Shown: positions 8,825 through 17,599 of the stretch, one piece after another
How positions within the stretch are numbered: the stretch's first letter is position 1
Layout of the letters: each line of letters starts with the position of its first letter
Assembly (NCBI GenBank): GCA_937902925.1
Contig: CALFNN010000084.1
Coordinates: 1 to 64,000, forward strand
Direction of reading: 5' to 3'
From: an uncultured Opitutaceae bacterium
GTDB taxonomy: Bacteria > Verrucomicrobiota > Verrucomicrobiia > Opitutales > Opitutaceae
Length of the DNA stretch: 64,000 nucleotides
Notes under the pieces: generated by a model
What the model was told of the DNA's origin: nothing
What the model saw: only the letters and a program-made list of their open reading frames with translations
The model's database searches: none
Position numbers and translations under genes: made by a program

Positions 8825-9252
8825 AATCAAAAAAATCGTCCTCGCTTGAGCTGGCGAAACTTTGCTGTTGCGCCCTGGATGAAAAAAAAGCGGGTGACTT
8901 GAGCGTGCTCGACGTGAGTGCGCAGTCCTCGATCACCGATTTCCTTGTCCTCGCCACGGCGACGTCCGAACCGCATCTACGCTCGATGCGGGTCGAATTG
9001 GAGAAGGTGCTCGATGCAGCGAAGACCAAGATTGTCGGGGTCGAGACCGCTCAGGACAGCGGGTGGACCGTAATGGACGCGTTCAATGTCATGGTGCATT
9101 TGTTTCTGCCAGATCAGCGGACGCACTACGGATTGGAGAACCTTTGGAAGGATGCGGTAAAGATTCCCGCGGCGAAATTGCTGGAACAACCAGCTGCGAA
9201 ACCTAGACGTGGCCGCAAAGCCACCCCGCTCAAACGTCGGCGCCGCATCTGA
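8821..9252 (+). CDS. rsfS: Ribosomal silencing factor RsfS
   Basis: RsfS binds ribosomal protein uL14 on the 50S subunit and blocks subunit joining in starvation. The 143-residue product carries the family core: VSAQSSITDFLVLATATS near 32-49, then SGWTVMDAFNVMVHLF and the LENLWKDA end (family consensus YxLExLW). A Lys/Arg-rich tail after residue 118 (RRGRKATPLKRRRR) extends beyond the typical core and could contact rRNA. It overlaps nadD by ATGA. Confidence 0.94.
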   Translation: MKSKKSSSLELAKLCCCALDEKKAGDLSVLDVSAQSSITDFLVLATATSEPHLRSMRVELEKVLDAAKTKIVGVETAQDSGWTVMDAFNVMVHLFLPDQRTHYGLENLWKDAVKIPAAKLLEQPAAKPRRGRKATPLKRRRRI

Positions 9253-9434
9253 TAACATGAGTTTGCCCTTATGGCGCGGTGAAGGGTGCGCGTTTCTACG
9301 ATAAGGGTTAATACCTAGTGATGAGTAGGGGTTTACAGGATTTTGACCTTGAATTATCGACCTCAATCAGGCTTGATCGCTGCACTGCTCGCGTTTGAGC
9401 GTTTATCATACTACATAGTTAAGAGATACCTCCC

Positions 9435-9788
9435 ATGAAAAACGTTAACCAGTCCTCCAAGGGCTTCACCCTTGTCGAAATCATGATCGTCGTCGTCATC
9501 ATTGGCCTCTTGGCCGCCATGGCGATTCCTGCCTTTCAGAAGGTGCGCGTTGCGTCACAAGACAAAGCCGTGCTGAACAATGCTCGTCAGGTGGCTGCCG
9601 CCGCCGATCAGTATTATCTGGAAAACGGCGCGACTTCCGCCCTCCCGGCCAGCCTGATCGGTGCGACCAATTACGTGAAAGCGCTGAACACGGTCGCTGG
9701 TGAGACTTACCCGGTTGGCTACACCCAGGGCATCACCATCACGATCACCGGTGTGGCGAACGCCCGCACCATCACCTACGCCCCGTAA
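9435..9788 (+). CDS. Type II secretion/type IV pilin-like pseudopilin (copy 1)
   Basis: The 117-residue product opens with a short leader ending in KG, then FTLVEIMIVVVIIGLLAAMAIPAF. This is the class III prepilin signal: a prepilin peptidase would cut after Gly10 and methylate Phe11, and Glu15 (mature position 5) is present. A conserved alpha-helix follows (QDKAVLNNARQVAAAADQYY), then a small beta domain ending in TITYAP. It most resembles the small pseudopilins abundant in Verrucomicrobiota. No secretion ATPase or secretin gene lies nearby. It has its own terminator at 9816-9846 and an almost identical neighbour at 9993. Confidence 0.9.
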   Translation: MKNVNQSSKGFTLVEIMIVVVIIGLLAAMAIPAFQKVRVASQDKAVLNNARQVAAAADQYYLENGATSALPASLIGATNYVKALNTVAGETYPVGYTQGITITITGVANARTITYAP

Positions 9789-9815
9789 GCCGAGAGCGGA
9801 TGACTCTTTGATCGA

Positions 9816-9846
9816 GCCGCCGGCATTCGTGCCGGCGGCTTTTTTT
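9816..9846 (+). terminator. Rho-independent terminator of pseudopilin copy 1
   Basis: A perfect 10-bp stem, GCCGCCGGCA with TGCCGGCGGC, closes a TTCG tetraloop and is followed by a run of T residues (9840-9846). It lies 28 nt after the stop codon. Confidence 0.93.
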
Positions 9847-9992
9847 GGCCTGCGCCTGAACGGGCCTAGGCCATCGGTGAAGATGGGTGGAGGGTCGGTT
9901 TTAATGAATCCTTTACCCAATTCGCCTCGCTATCTTTCGCCTCAAACCACAGAATACCGATGTTTTGCGTATCATATCAAAATTAGATCCCC

Positions 9993-10346
9993 ATGAAACA
10001 TACCGTTGAATCAACCAAGGGTTTCACCCTTGTCGAAATCATGATCGTCGTCGTCATTATCGGCCTCTTGGCCGCCATGGCGATTCCCGCGTTCCAAAAG
10101 GTTCGCGTTGCGTCTCAAGACAAGGCCGTTCTCAACAATGCGCGACAGGTCGCTGCCGCCGCCGACCAATATTATTTGGAAAACGGCGCCACGTCGGCGG
10201 ATCCGAGCAGCCTGATCGGTGCGACCAATTACGTCAAAGCGTTGAACACCGTGGCGGGTGAGACCTATCCGGTCGGATATACCCAAGGCATCACCATTAC
10301 GATCACCGGCGTGGCGAACGCGCGCACGATCACCTACGCGCCCTGA
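9993..10346 (+). CDS. Type II secretion/type IV pilin-like pseudopilin (copy 2)
   Basis: The product has the same length (117 residues) as copy 1 and differs at about seven positions, five of them in the cleaved leader (MKHTVESTKG versus MKNVNQSSKG). In the mature part I see only ADPSS versus ALPAS. The DNA carries many synonymous third-position changes, so the proteins have been held constant by selection since an old duplication. The prepilin cleavage site, Glu at mature position 5 and the hydrophobic helix are intact. The gene has its own terminator and an AT-rich upstream segment (9900-9990), so it is probably expressed independently of copy 1. Confidence 0.9.
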   Translation: MKHTVESTKGFTLVEIMIVVVIIGLLAAMAIPAFQKVRVASQDKAVLNNARQVAAAADQYYLENGATSADPSSLIGATNYVKALNTVAGETYPVGYTQGITITITGVANARTITYAP

Positions 10347-10378
10347 TTCGGCCAGCTGGTTTGACAGTTCGTTCCTTC

Positions 10379-10408
10379 GGCCGCCCGCCTACCGCGGGCG
10401 GCCTTTTT
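10379..10408 (+). terminator. Rho-independent terminator of pseudopilin copy 2
   Basis: A 10-bp perfect stem, GGCCGCCCGC with GCGGGCGGCC, has a 5-nt loop and is followed by TTTTT. Its sequence differs from the terminator of copy 1, so the two are not recent copies of one 3' region. Confidence 0.92.
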
Positions 10409-10484
10409 GTCGACGGGACTTTTTGAGCCCGGTTCCCGTTGTCCCCGTTCATCGGGCTTTCTTTTTCGCGCCCCGGCTCCCAAC

Positions 10485-12371
10485 ATGTCGTTTGTGCGTA
10501 TGATGGCTTCCCCACTCACCGCCATGGCGTTTGATCGCCGTTGCTGGTTGCTCGTGTTGTCGACCGTTCTCGCGGTAGTCCTCGGGTTCTTCGCCGTCCC
10601 CGACAGGCTGGCGTTTACTGTCGTGTCCCACGCGGGTTATTGGATCGTGCTTGCGACGTTTGTGCTTTGGTTGCGTTCCCTTTGGCAGTCGTTTGGAACG
10701 GAACTATGCGCCCTGCGATGGCGTGCTGTTGATTGGACCTCGGTTGGAATCATCGCCTTGGGCGGGATCGTGCTGCTGGTTCATGAAACCTTCGGGTTCA
10801 AGATCGTGATGGATGAACTCATGCTCCTCGGCACGTCGATGAGCATGCACCTCGACAAAACGGTGCTGACTCCGCTGCGGGGCAACGACATCCAGGGCTC
10901 GTTCGTGATTCTCGAGGGAATTGTCGACAAGCGTCCGCTGTTTTTTCCATTCCTCCTGTCGCTCTTGCACGACCTCACCGGCTACCGGCCGGCAAACGCG
11001 TTCATTCTCAACGGCACGCTCACGTTTGTTTTTCTCGGGTTGGTGCACACGACCGGCCGGCTGTTGGCGGGCCGCGCCGCGGGCTGGCTGGGGGTCCTGC
11101 TTTTCGCAGGGCTTCCGCTGCTGGGACAAAACGCGACGGGCGGCGGCTTCGAGTTGCTCAATCTCGTGATGATCCTCGCCACCCTGCTGCTCGGGGTCCG
11201 CTGGGTGGAAAAGCGTGACGGGGTGTCGCTGACCGCGTTTTGCTTTTCCGGCCTGCTGCTGGCGCAGGTTCGCTACGAATCGGTCATTTACCTGCTGCCT
11301 GTCGCCGCGCTTGTGCTCTGGGTTTGGTTTCGCGAAGGCCGCGCCATCCTGACCTGGCCGGTCCTCGGCGCTCCCTTGCTCATGGTCGACTATCCGCTGC
11401 AGCACCGGATCGTTTTCGACCTGCGGGAATCGGCGTGGGAGATGTTCAGCAAACCGGGCTACACGCAGCCGTTTTCGTTTTCCTACATTCCCGAAAACCT
11501 GGAGCACGCCGTGAAGTTCTTCTTCGGAAGCGTCACCGATCAGCCCAACTCCCTGGTGCTTTCGGCGCTGGGTTGCATCGCGGTGCCATTTTTCGCCCTC
11601 CTCGTCATCAAGCGTCTCCGCACCCTGTCCGTGGAGACTCCGGCGGTGGTCGCCACCACCATCTTCAGTCTCGGTTTTGCACTGCAGTTTGCGCTCATGA
11701 TGTGTTATTTCTGGGGCAAGTTCGACGACGTCGTCATTCGCCGCCTGAGCCTGCCGACCCACCTCGGCATGGTGGTTGCCATCCTCGCGATCCTGCCGCA
11801 ATTCGCCGCCGCGGCCGTCGTGCGGTCACTGCTGGGCTTGGCCGCTCTCGGGTTGCTGGCGCGCAGCGTGCCCTCGATGGCGGCCCACGCCTACAGTCAG
11901 GAATACCTGCCGGGCAAGGAGACCGCCTGGCGCCGGCAGTTCATCGCGGCGCAACCTCACCCTGACTACCTGATGATCGACAACGATGCGACGCTCTGGA
12001 TCACGCATCTTGTTTCTGCGACACCCACCGTGGTGGCGGTCAAGCGCAAGGCGGACATCGCCTTTCACATGCGCAACCGGACGTTTTCGGCGGTGTATGT
12101 TTTCCAACGCTTCAACATCGATCCGGACACGGGACGTATGACGCTGCGGGAGGGCGATGACCTCGGGCCGGCGTTTGTGCTCGAACCCGTCGTGGAGGAG
12201 CGGCTGCAACTGCTGACGCTGTCCCGCATCAGTCGCGTGAAGGAGATCAGGGCGGGAGACGTGCCCATTTCCACTCCGGACCCCGGCACCCACGTAGTGC
12301 CCAAGAGTCGCGCCGAGATCGAAGCCGCCCGGAAGCTCTATCTCGATAACTTCATGAAGCAGCTGCCGTGA
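10485..12371 (+). CDS. Multispanning GT-C-like membrane glycosyltransferase (paralogue 1)
   Basis: The roughly 628-residue protein has many hydrophobic helices and a soluble C-terminal region (about the last 150 residues). An acidic motif in the first large external loop (KIVMDELMLLGTSMSMHLDK) and the following DKRPLFFPFLLSLLHDLTGYR match the plan of GT-C enzymes that use lipid-phosphate sugars. It is clearly paralogous to the gene at 12487 (shared DKRPxFFxFLLSLxHD, LGQN and AQxRYES motifs). ATG 10485 was chosen because a longer in-frame start would begin inside the terminator at 10379-10408; ATG 10503 is an alternative. Donor and acceptor are unknown. Confidence 0.75.
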   Translation: MSFVRMMASPLTAMAFDRRCWLLVLSTVLAVVLGFFAVPDRLAFTVVSHAGYWIVLATFVLWLRSLWQSFGTELCALRWRAVDWTSVGIIALGGIVLLVHETFGFKIVMDELMLLGTSMSMHLDKTVLTPLRGNDIQGSFVILEGIVDKRPLFFPFLLSLLHDLTGYRPANAFILNGTLTFVFLGLVHTTGRLLAGRAAGWLGVLLFAGLPLLGQNATGGGFELLNLVMILATLLLGVRWVEKRDGVSLTAFCFSGLLLAQVRYESVIYLLPVAALVLWVWFREGRAILTWPVLGAPLLMVDYPLQHRIVFDLRESAWEMFSKPGYTQPFSFSYIPENLEHAVKFFFGSVTDQPNSLVLSALGCIAVPFFALLVIKRLRTLSVETPAVVATTIFSLGFALQFALMMCYFWGKFDDVVIRRLSLPTHLGMVVAILAILPQFAAAAVVRSLLGLAALGLLARSVPSMAAHAYSQEYLPGKETAWRRQFIAAQPHPDYLMIDNDATLWITHLVSATPTVVAVKRKADIAFHMRNRTFSAVYVFQRFNIDPDTGRMTLREGDDLGPAFVLEPVVEERLQLLTLSRISRVKEIRAGDVPISTPDPGTHVVPKSRAEIEAARKLYLDNFMKQLP

Positions 12372-12486
12372 ACGGGGCCATGCACGTCTGTCCGGTCGAT
12401 GGCGACGGGCCGGTCCCGGTCTCCCGGCGTCTTGCCCGCCCCGCCCGCCCGACGGCGCCGGGTGGAGCGCTGCGTTTTCGAGTCGC

Positions 12487-14349
12487 GTGATTCCTCGCCT
12501 TGTCAACTTGATCTTCGACCTCTCCCCCGCCGGGGCGGGCCGCCGGATCGTGCTCTTTGTCCTGGTCGGTGCACTGGCGTTTGTGACGGGATTTATCGCG
12601 GTGCCGCCCCCGAAAGCCGAGCGATTGATCGTGGTGGGCGGGTATTACTACATGCTCGGGCTGTTCTCGCTGTTTGTTTTCTTTGGCCGGCGGGTGGTCG
12701 CGCCCCGGCGCGACGTCTGGCTCGGCTGGCTGCGTCGGCGCCGCGTGGTGTGGCTCGCCGTGATCGCCGGAACGTTGTTCGCGGTCTGGGCGGATCCGTT
12801 CAAGCACAAGATCCTCTACGACGAATACGTCCTTCAGGGCACCGCGTGGCACATGCACGCGACGAAGGAGATCGGCACCCCGGTGCGGGCCTACGATTTT
12901 TTCGGCACGTGGCTCGCGATCGACACGTTCCTCGACAAACGCCCGTATTTTTTCGCGTTCCTGTTGTCGCTGGTGCACGATTTCACCGGGTTCCGCGTAG
13001 CCAACGCCTTTGCCTTGAACGTGGCCCTGACTCCGGTTTGCCTTGGCTTGGTTTACTGGCTGGCCCGTCAACTGGCCCGCGAGCGCGGCCCGGCGTTTCT
13101 GGCCATCGGCCTCCTCGCCACGTTGCCGCTCTTTGGGCAGAACGTCAGCGGTGCCGGCATGGAACTGCACAACCTGACCATGATCGCGGGAGTGATGGCG
13201 CTGGCCGTGCTCTATCTGCGCGCACCGGATGACGACCGCCTGTCGCTGCTGGTGTTTGGCGTGGTGCTGCTGGCGCAAAGCCGCTACGAATCCGTGCTCT
13301 TCGTCGTGCCGGCGGCGGTGGTGATTGTGCTCGGGTGGCTGCGCTCCGGTCGCGTGTTGCTCCCGTGGCCGGCGTTGCTGGCGCCGCTGTTTCTGGTGCC
13401 TTACGCCTGGCAAAGCCGCGTGGTCGACGCAAAACCGATCCTCTGGCAGCTTCGGGAAGGCGAGACGGCGCGTTTTGCCCTGCGCTACCTCGCGGGCAAT
13501 CTGGAGGGCGCGAGGCAATTCTTCCTCGGCACGTCGCCCGAATATTCGAATTCGTGGTGGCTGACCGTGGTCGGCGCGGCCGGCGTGATCTGGGGATTGG
13601 TCTGTGCGGTGCGGTGGCTCGGCCGGCCAGCGGGGCGTCCCGCGCTCACGCCGGTGGTGATCGTCGTGGTCGCGTTCGGTGCCGCCATCGCGGCCAACCT
13701 CGGGTTGCTCATGTTTTACTACTGGAGCCGGCTCGATGAGCCGATCGCGTCCCGGTTTGCCCTGCCGACCTGTCTGCTGCTGGCTTTGCTTGCCGCCTGG
13801 CTGACCGGCCATCTCGATCGGCGCGGCCTGCTGGCCACGCGGTGCATGACGCTGGGCCTGGCGGTCTGGCTGCTGGGCTGGGGGGGCCCCGCCTATGCCC
13901 GCCGGCTTTATACCTCGCAGAATCTTCTCATGCACGAACTCGACTGGGACTTCGAACAAATCGCCGCCCAGCCCGGTCCGGTTTTGCTGGTCACGAACAA
14001 GGCGACGATCCCCTTTCTGCTGAGACACGTCCCGGTGGTGAACATTCCGGTCGGCCGCACGCGGGGCGACGCGATCGCGTGGCACCTCCACGAGGGAACC
14101 TTTCGCGAGGTGCTCGTGGTTCAGGCCATCCGGCCGACCTCGGGCGCCGGTGACTTGGGCGTCGATCCGGACGACGTCCTGCCCGACAGTTTTCATCTGC
14201 AGACGATCGCAGAAAAGCGGTTCGGCCTGCGATGGGACCGGATCAGCCGTCTGGTCAAAATCGACCCGGCGCCGGCGGGCGACTCCCCGCCGGTTCCGGC
14301 GACGCCCGCCGGCCGCAGCCTGGCCCAGACCACTCCCGCGCCGCGATGA
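12487..14349 (+). CDS. Multispanning GT-C-like membrane glycosyltransferase (paralogue 2)
   Basis: The 620-residue integral membrane protein is homologous along its length to the product of the gene at 10485: ILYDEYVLQGTAWHMHATKE, DKRPYFFAFLLSLVHDFTGFR and LLAQSRYESVLF all align. The Asp-Glu pair in the first outer loop is the expected GT-C catalytic or metal region. The C-terminal 150 residues are soluble and end in a Pro/Ala-rich tail. The start is a GTG at 12487. The stop overlaps the next start by ATGA, so 12487-17599 is likely one operon of three genes, perhaps with 10485 in front. Confidence 0.74.
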   Translation: MIPRLVNLIFDLSPAGAGRRIVLFVLVGALAFVTGFIAVPPPKAERLIVVGGYYYMLGLFSLFVFFGRRVVAPRRDVWLGWLRRRRVVWLAVIAGTLFAVWADPFKHKILYDEYVLQGTAWHMHATKEIGTPVRAYDFFGTWLAIDTFLDKRPYFFAFLLSLVHDFTGFRVANAFALNVALTPVCLGLVYWLARQLARERGPAFLAIGLLATLPLFGQNVSGAGMELHNLTMIAGVMALAVLYLRAPDDDRLSLLVFGVVLLAQSRYESVLFVVPAAVVIVLGWLRSGRVLLPWPALLAPLFLVPYAWQSRVVDAKPILWQLREGETARFALRYLAGNLEGARQFFLGTSPEYSNSWWLTVVGAAGVIWGLVCAVRWLGRPAGRPALTPVVIVVVAFGAAIAANLGLLMFYYWSRLDEPIASRFALPTCLLLALLAAWLTGHLDRRGLLATRCMTLGLAVWLLGWGGPAYARRLYTSQNLLMHELDWDFEQIAAQPGPVLLVTNKATIPFLLRHVPVVNIPVGRTRGDAIAWHLHEGTFREVLVVQAIRPTSGAGDLGVDPDDVLPDSFHLQTIAEKRFGLRWDRISRLVKIDPAPAGDSPPVPATPAGRSLAQTTPAPR

Positions 14350-15677
14350 ATGAGCGGCCTGTGAAGACTGCGGTGGCGCGGACAGGTGGGCGGGAGGCGC
14401 CGGTTAGCCCGGAATCTCCGGGCGGACAGTCCCCGGTTTGGCGCATTGTCTTTCTGGCGTGCGCCGCCGCCTGGCTGCTTTTTTTTGCGCTGAACCCCCA
14501 ACGGTTTTTCCAGGTGGGCATCCAGCGCTTCCATGTGACCGTCGCTCCCGGCAACGTCCAGCCGGTGTGGTTTCTCGACTCCTTCGCCCTGCTGGCGTCG
14601 AACGATGCCGTCTCGGCGGGCCTCGATCCATATAAGGACAATCCGTTGGACTACCTCCGGCGGCCGCACATCTACGGTCCCGCGTGGCTGCATCTTCGCG
14701 ACTTCGGTTTGACGCGCGCGGCCACCGTTCCGTTTGGCCTGGCGCTTGGGAGTGCTTTCTTTCTGGTGGCGTTGCTCGGCCTGCGGCCGGATTCCGGGCG
14801 GTCGGTTCCCTGGTTTCTGGCGATGATCGGCAGCGTTCCGGTTCTGCTGGCGTTGGAGCGGGCGAACAACGACCTGGCAATTTTTGTGATCTTGGCGCCG
14901 GTCGTGCCGTGCCTGCTGTCCCGCCGGGCGGTGGTTCGCTGGCTGGCGCTGGTGCCGATCGCCGTCGCCGCCGATCTCAAGTTTTATCCGGCGATCGCCG
15001 CGTGGTTGTTGCTCGCGGCCGCGCCCCCGCGCGAACTGCGCTGGCGGATCGCGCTGGGTGGTGTCGCGTTGGCCCTGGTCGGCTGGCATGTGGCGGGTGA
15101 CCTGCGGCGAATCCTCCCGGTATTGCCGGCGGTGGAGGGGATCTTTACGTTTGGTGCGGTCGCCGGGTTTCACGAAGCCGGCTGGCATGGTCCGGTGCCG
15201 CAGGTGCTCGCCACGATGCTCGGCCTGCTGCTGTTTGGCTGGTGCTGGCGGATGGGTCCGCTCGCGGACTGGGCGCCGGCGCCGGCGCAACGGGGCGCCT
15301 GGCTGCAATTTGTCCTCGGGGCGGCGTTGCTCGCGGGTTGTTTTTTCACGAGCCAGAATTACGCGTATCGCTGGATCTTCGCCCTCTGGCTCGCCCCGCT
15401 ACTCTGGTCGCTGCCGCGCGACTGCGTCACGCCGGGTCCCGTGCGCCGGTTGGCGCGGGTCACCGCCTGGCTGCTGCTCGCCGCGCTCTGGTTTGATCCC
15501 CTCTGCACGCTCGCGCTTAACCAGTGGCCGGCGATCGATCTCGCTCGCGCGTTGCACTGGGCTTTTTTGGTTGAACAACCGCTCACGTGGGCCTTGTTCG
15601 CCTGCCTGCTGGTGTTTCTCGCCCATTTCGGACGCAGCGGCTTGGGCGCGTTGCGCGGGAACGAAACCGTCAAATGA
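14346..15677 (+). CDS. Polytopic membrane protein, GT87-like (GT-C fold) glycosyltransferase candidate
   Basis: The product has 443 residues and about ten hydrophobic segments. Two features resemble the DUF2029/GT87 polyprenyl-phosphate mannosyltransferase group: the SAGLDPYKDNPLDYLRRP segment after the first outer loop, and LLALERANNDLAIFVIL in a central helix. The family call is from pattern recognition only. The gene is coupled by ATGA overlaps to both neighbours (12487 and 15674). Confidence 0.6.
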   Translation: MNERPVKTAVARTGGREAPVSPESPGGQSPVWRIVFLACAAAWLLFFALNPQRFFQVGIQRFHVTVAPGNVQPVWFLDSFALLASNDAVSAGLDPYKDNPLDYLRRPHIYGPAWLHLRDFGLTRAATVPFGLALGSAFFLVALLGLRPDSGRSVPWFLAMIGSVPVLLALERANNDLAIFVILAPVVPCLLSRRAVVRWLALVPIAVAADLKFYPAIAAWLLLAAAPPRELRWRIALGGVALALVGWHVAGDLRRILPVLPAVEGIFTFGAVAGFHEAGWHGPVPQVLATMLGLLLFGWCWRMGPLADWAPAPAQRGAWLQFVLGAALLAGCFFTSQNYAYRWIFALWLAPLLWSLPRDCVTPGPVRRLARVTAWLLLAALWFDPLCTLALNQWPAIDLARALHWAFLVEQPLTWALFACLLVFLAHFGRSGLGALRGNETVK

Positions 15678-17599
15678 TTTACGGACTCCTGGTGTTTTCC
15701 GCCGTGCCGCTGGCGACGGTGGCATGGCGCGCGACGTGGCCGGACCGGGGCTGGCGGGAGGCCTTCGTGCTCGCCATGCTGGCGTGGGGTCTCGGCGTGC
15801 TGGTCGCGACCGAGGTGCTCGGCGCACTGCATGCACTCGGGTTCGGCCCGGTGCTGGTCGGGTGGCTCCTGGTGCACGGCGGGCTGCTGCGATTGGTGTG
15901 GCGAGGGCGCGCGCGAATCGCGCGGCCGGAGATTTCCGGCGCCGGGTGGTTGCTGGCGGCCCTGCCGGTCCTGGCGCTGGCGACGGCGCTGCTTGCGCCA
16001 CCGAACACGCCGGATGCATTGAGCTACCACCTGCCACGGCAGGCGATGTGGCTCCAGCAGCGAAGCCTGGACCATTTTTTCACCGTCAACGATCGCGCCC
16101 TGATGATGCCGCCGCTGGCGGAGATGATCCAGGCCCACGCGCTGCTGCTGTCGGGGGGCGATTTTTTCGCAAACCTGCCCCAATGGTTCGCCTATGTGCT
16201 CGGCCTGGTCGTCGTGAGTCTGCTCGCGCGGCAACTCGGCGGCGGTCCCCGGGCGCAGTGGCTCGCCGCATTGGTTTGCGCGACGCTGCCGATGGCGTGG
16301 CACGAGGCGAGCAGTGCGAAGAACGACCTGCTGGTGGCGGCCTGGCTCGCGGTTTTTGCGTTGTATGGGTTCCGGCTCGCGCGGTGCGAGCCACGACCCT
16401 GGAGCGATTGGCTGGCGGCCGGCGTGGGGCTCGGCCTGGCGCTCGCGACCAAGACGACGGCGTTGATTTTTTGCCTGCCGATTCTGGCGCTGCTCGGGCG
16501 CACCGCCTGGCGGGCGCCGCGAGGGGCGGCATTGTTATTGGTGGCGGCGCTGTTGCCGGTGGCGCCGCACGCCATGCGCAATGTCCGCTGGTATGGCACG
16601 CCGCTCGGTGTCCATCGCGCCGAGGATGGCGGGGAGCAGGAGATGATCGCTCCCGCGCTCCGCGACGTCGTCTCGAACGTCGCGCGCAACGCGACACTGC
16701 ATGCGGTCACGCCGTGGGCGTCCATAAACCGCCTGATGCTCGCTGCGGTCGTTCGTCTGCACCACTGGCTGGGCGCCGACGTGAACGATCCGCGGACGAC
16801 CCTGTGGGTGCTGCACTACGAGGTGGATTGGGGTCCGCGCGACGAGATGGTCGCGGGCGCGCCCGCCGCGTTCCTGCTGGGCCTCGCCGCGGCACTGGCG
16901 TTGTTGTGGCGGCGACCGCGCCGCGGCGCGAAGCTGGCGGCGTTGGTCGTGGTCGCCGGCGGCATGCTGTTGTATTGTGCCGTGCTCAAATGGCAGCCCG
17001 CGGGCGCGCGGCTGCAATTGCCGGCATTCCTGGTGCTGGCGGCATTGATCGCCGTCGTCGCGGAGGATTTCGGCCCGCGGACGATCGTGTTTGTCGCGGC
17101 AGCGTGCGTGCTCGGCTGGCTGCCCGCGGTCGAGACCGGCAACCGGCCGCTCTGGAGTGCTCCGCAGGTGTGGGCGGCCTCGCGCTGGGAGAACTATTTT
17201 CGTTTCGACCCGCCGGAGGCCGCGCGGCAGGAGGCCTGCGTGCAAACCTTGCTCGCGGCGCGGGTTTCTTCGCTGCAGATCGTCAGCCGGCATGGATTCC
17301 CCTGGCCGCTGATGCGCCGGTGGCGGGCCGAGGCGGGAGCCGGCGCGAAATTCTGGGGCCCGCTGCCGGAGTCCGCGGAAACCCCGCCCGATGGCGTGCT
17401 GGTGCTGGACTTCATTCCGCATCCGCCGTCCCTGCATCCGCCGAACGCCCGCGAGGATTTTCTGCGCGTCGGCGCGACGGGTCCCTACGCCGTTTACATC
17501 CCCGCATCGCGCGCGGCGATGGTGCGCTCGATCAGCGCGCTCCAGTCCGCCAGCGATCCGCCCGTCGCCGTCGCAATGTCTTCCGCGCCCAGGCGGTAA
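15674..17599 (+). CDS. Polytopic membrane glycosyltransferase-like protein
   Basis: The 641-residue protein has about twelve hydrophobic helices. The early external-loop motif TPDALSYHLPRQAMWLQQRS is typical of a GT39/GT83-like group of bacterial GT-C proteins, with Asp and the YHLPR stretch as probable active-site residues. Further on, SSAKNDLLVAAWLA and LGLALATKTTAL fit the same fold. The last 130 residues are soluble. Its start overlaps the upstream stop (ATGA). Its last 106 nt overlap the convergent gene ending at 17494; the paralogous tail of that gene suggests both frames are real. Confidence 0.68.
   Translation: MIYGLLVFSAVPLATVAWRATWPDRGWREAFVLAMLAWGLGVLVATEVLGALHALGFGPVLVGWLLVHGGLLRLVWRGRARIARPEISGAGWLLAALPVLALATALLAPPNTPDALSYHLPRQAMWLQQRSLDHFFTVNDRALMMPPLAEMIQAHALLLSGGDFFANLPQWFAYVLGLVVVSLLARQLGGGPRAQWLAALVCATLPMAWHEASSAKNDLLVAAWLAVFALYGFRLARCEPRPWSDWLAAGVGLGLALATKTTALIFCLPILALLGRTAWRAPRGAALLLVAALLPVAPHAMRNVRWYGTPLGVHRAEDGGEQEMIAPALRDVVSNVARNATLHAVTPWASINRLMLAAVVRLHHWLGADVNDPRTTLWVLHYEVDWGPRDEMVAGAPAAFLLGLAAALALLWRRPRRGAKLAALVVVAGGMLLYCAVLKWQPAGARLQLPAFLVLAALIAVVAEDFGPRTIVFVAAACVLGWLPAVETGNRPLWSAPQVWAASRWENYFRFDPPEAARQEACVQTLLAARVSSLQIVSRHGFPWPLMRRWRAEAGAGAKFWGPLPESAETPPDGVLVLDFIPHPPSLHPPNAREDFLRVGATGPYAVYIPASRAAMVRSISALQSASDPPVAVAMSSAPRR

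Noticed and set aside
10407-10484. Earlier in-frame start for the gene at 10485
   Set aside because: It begins within the strong terminator of pseudopilin copy 2.
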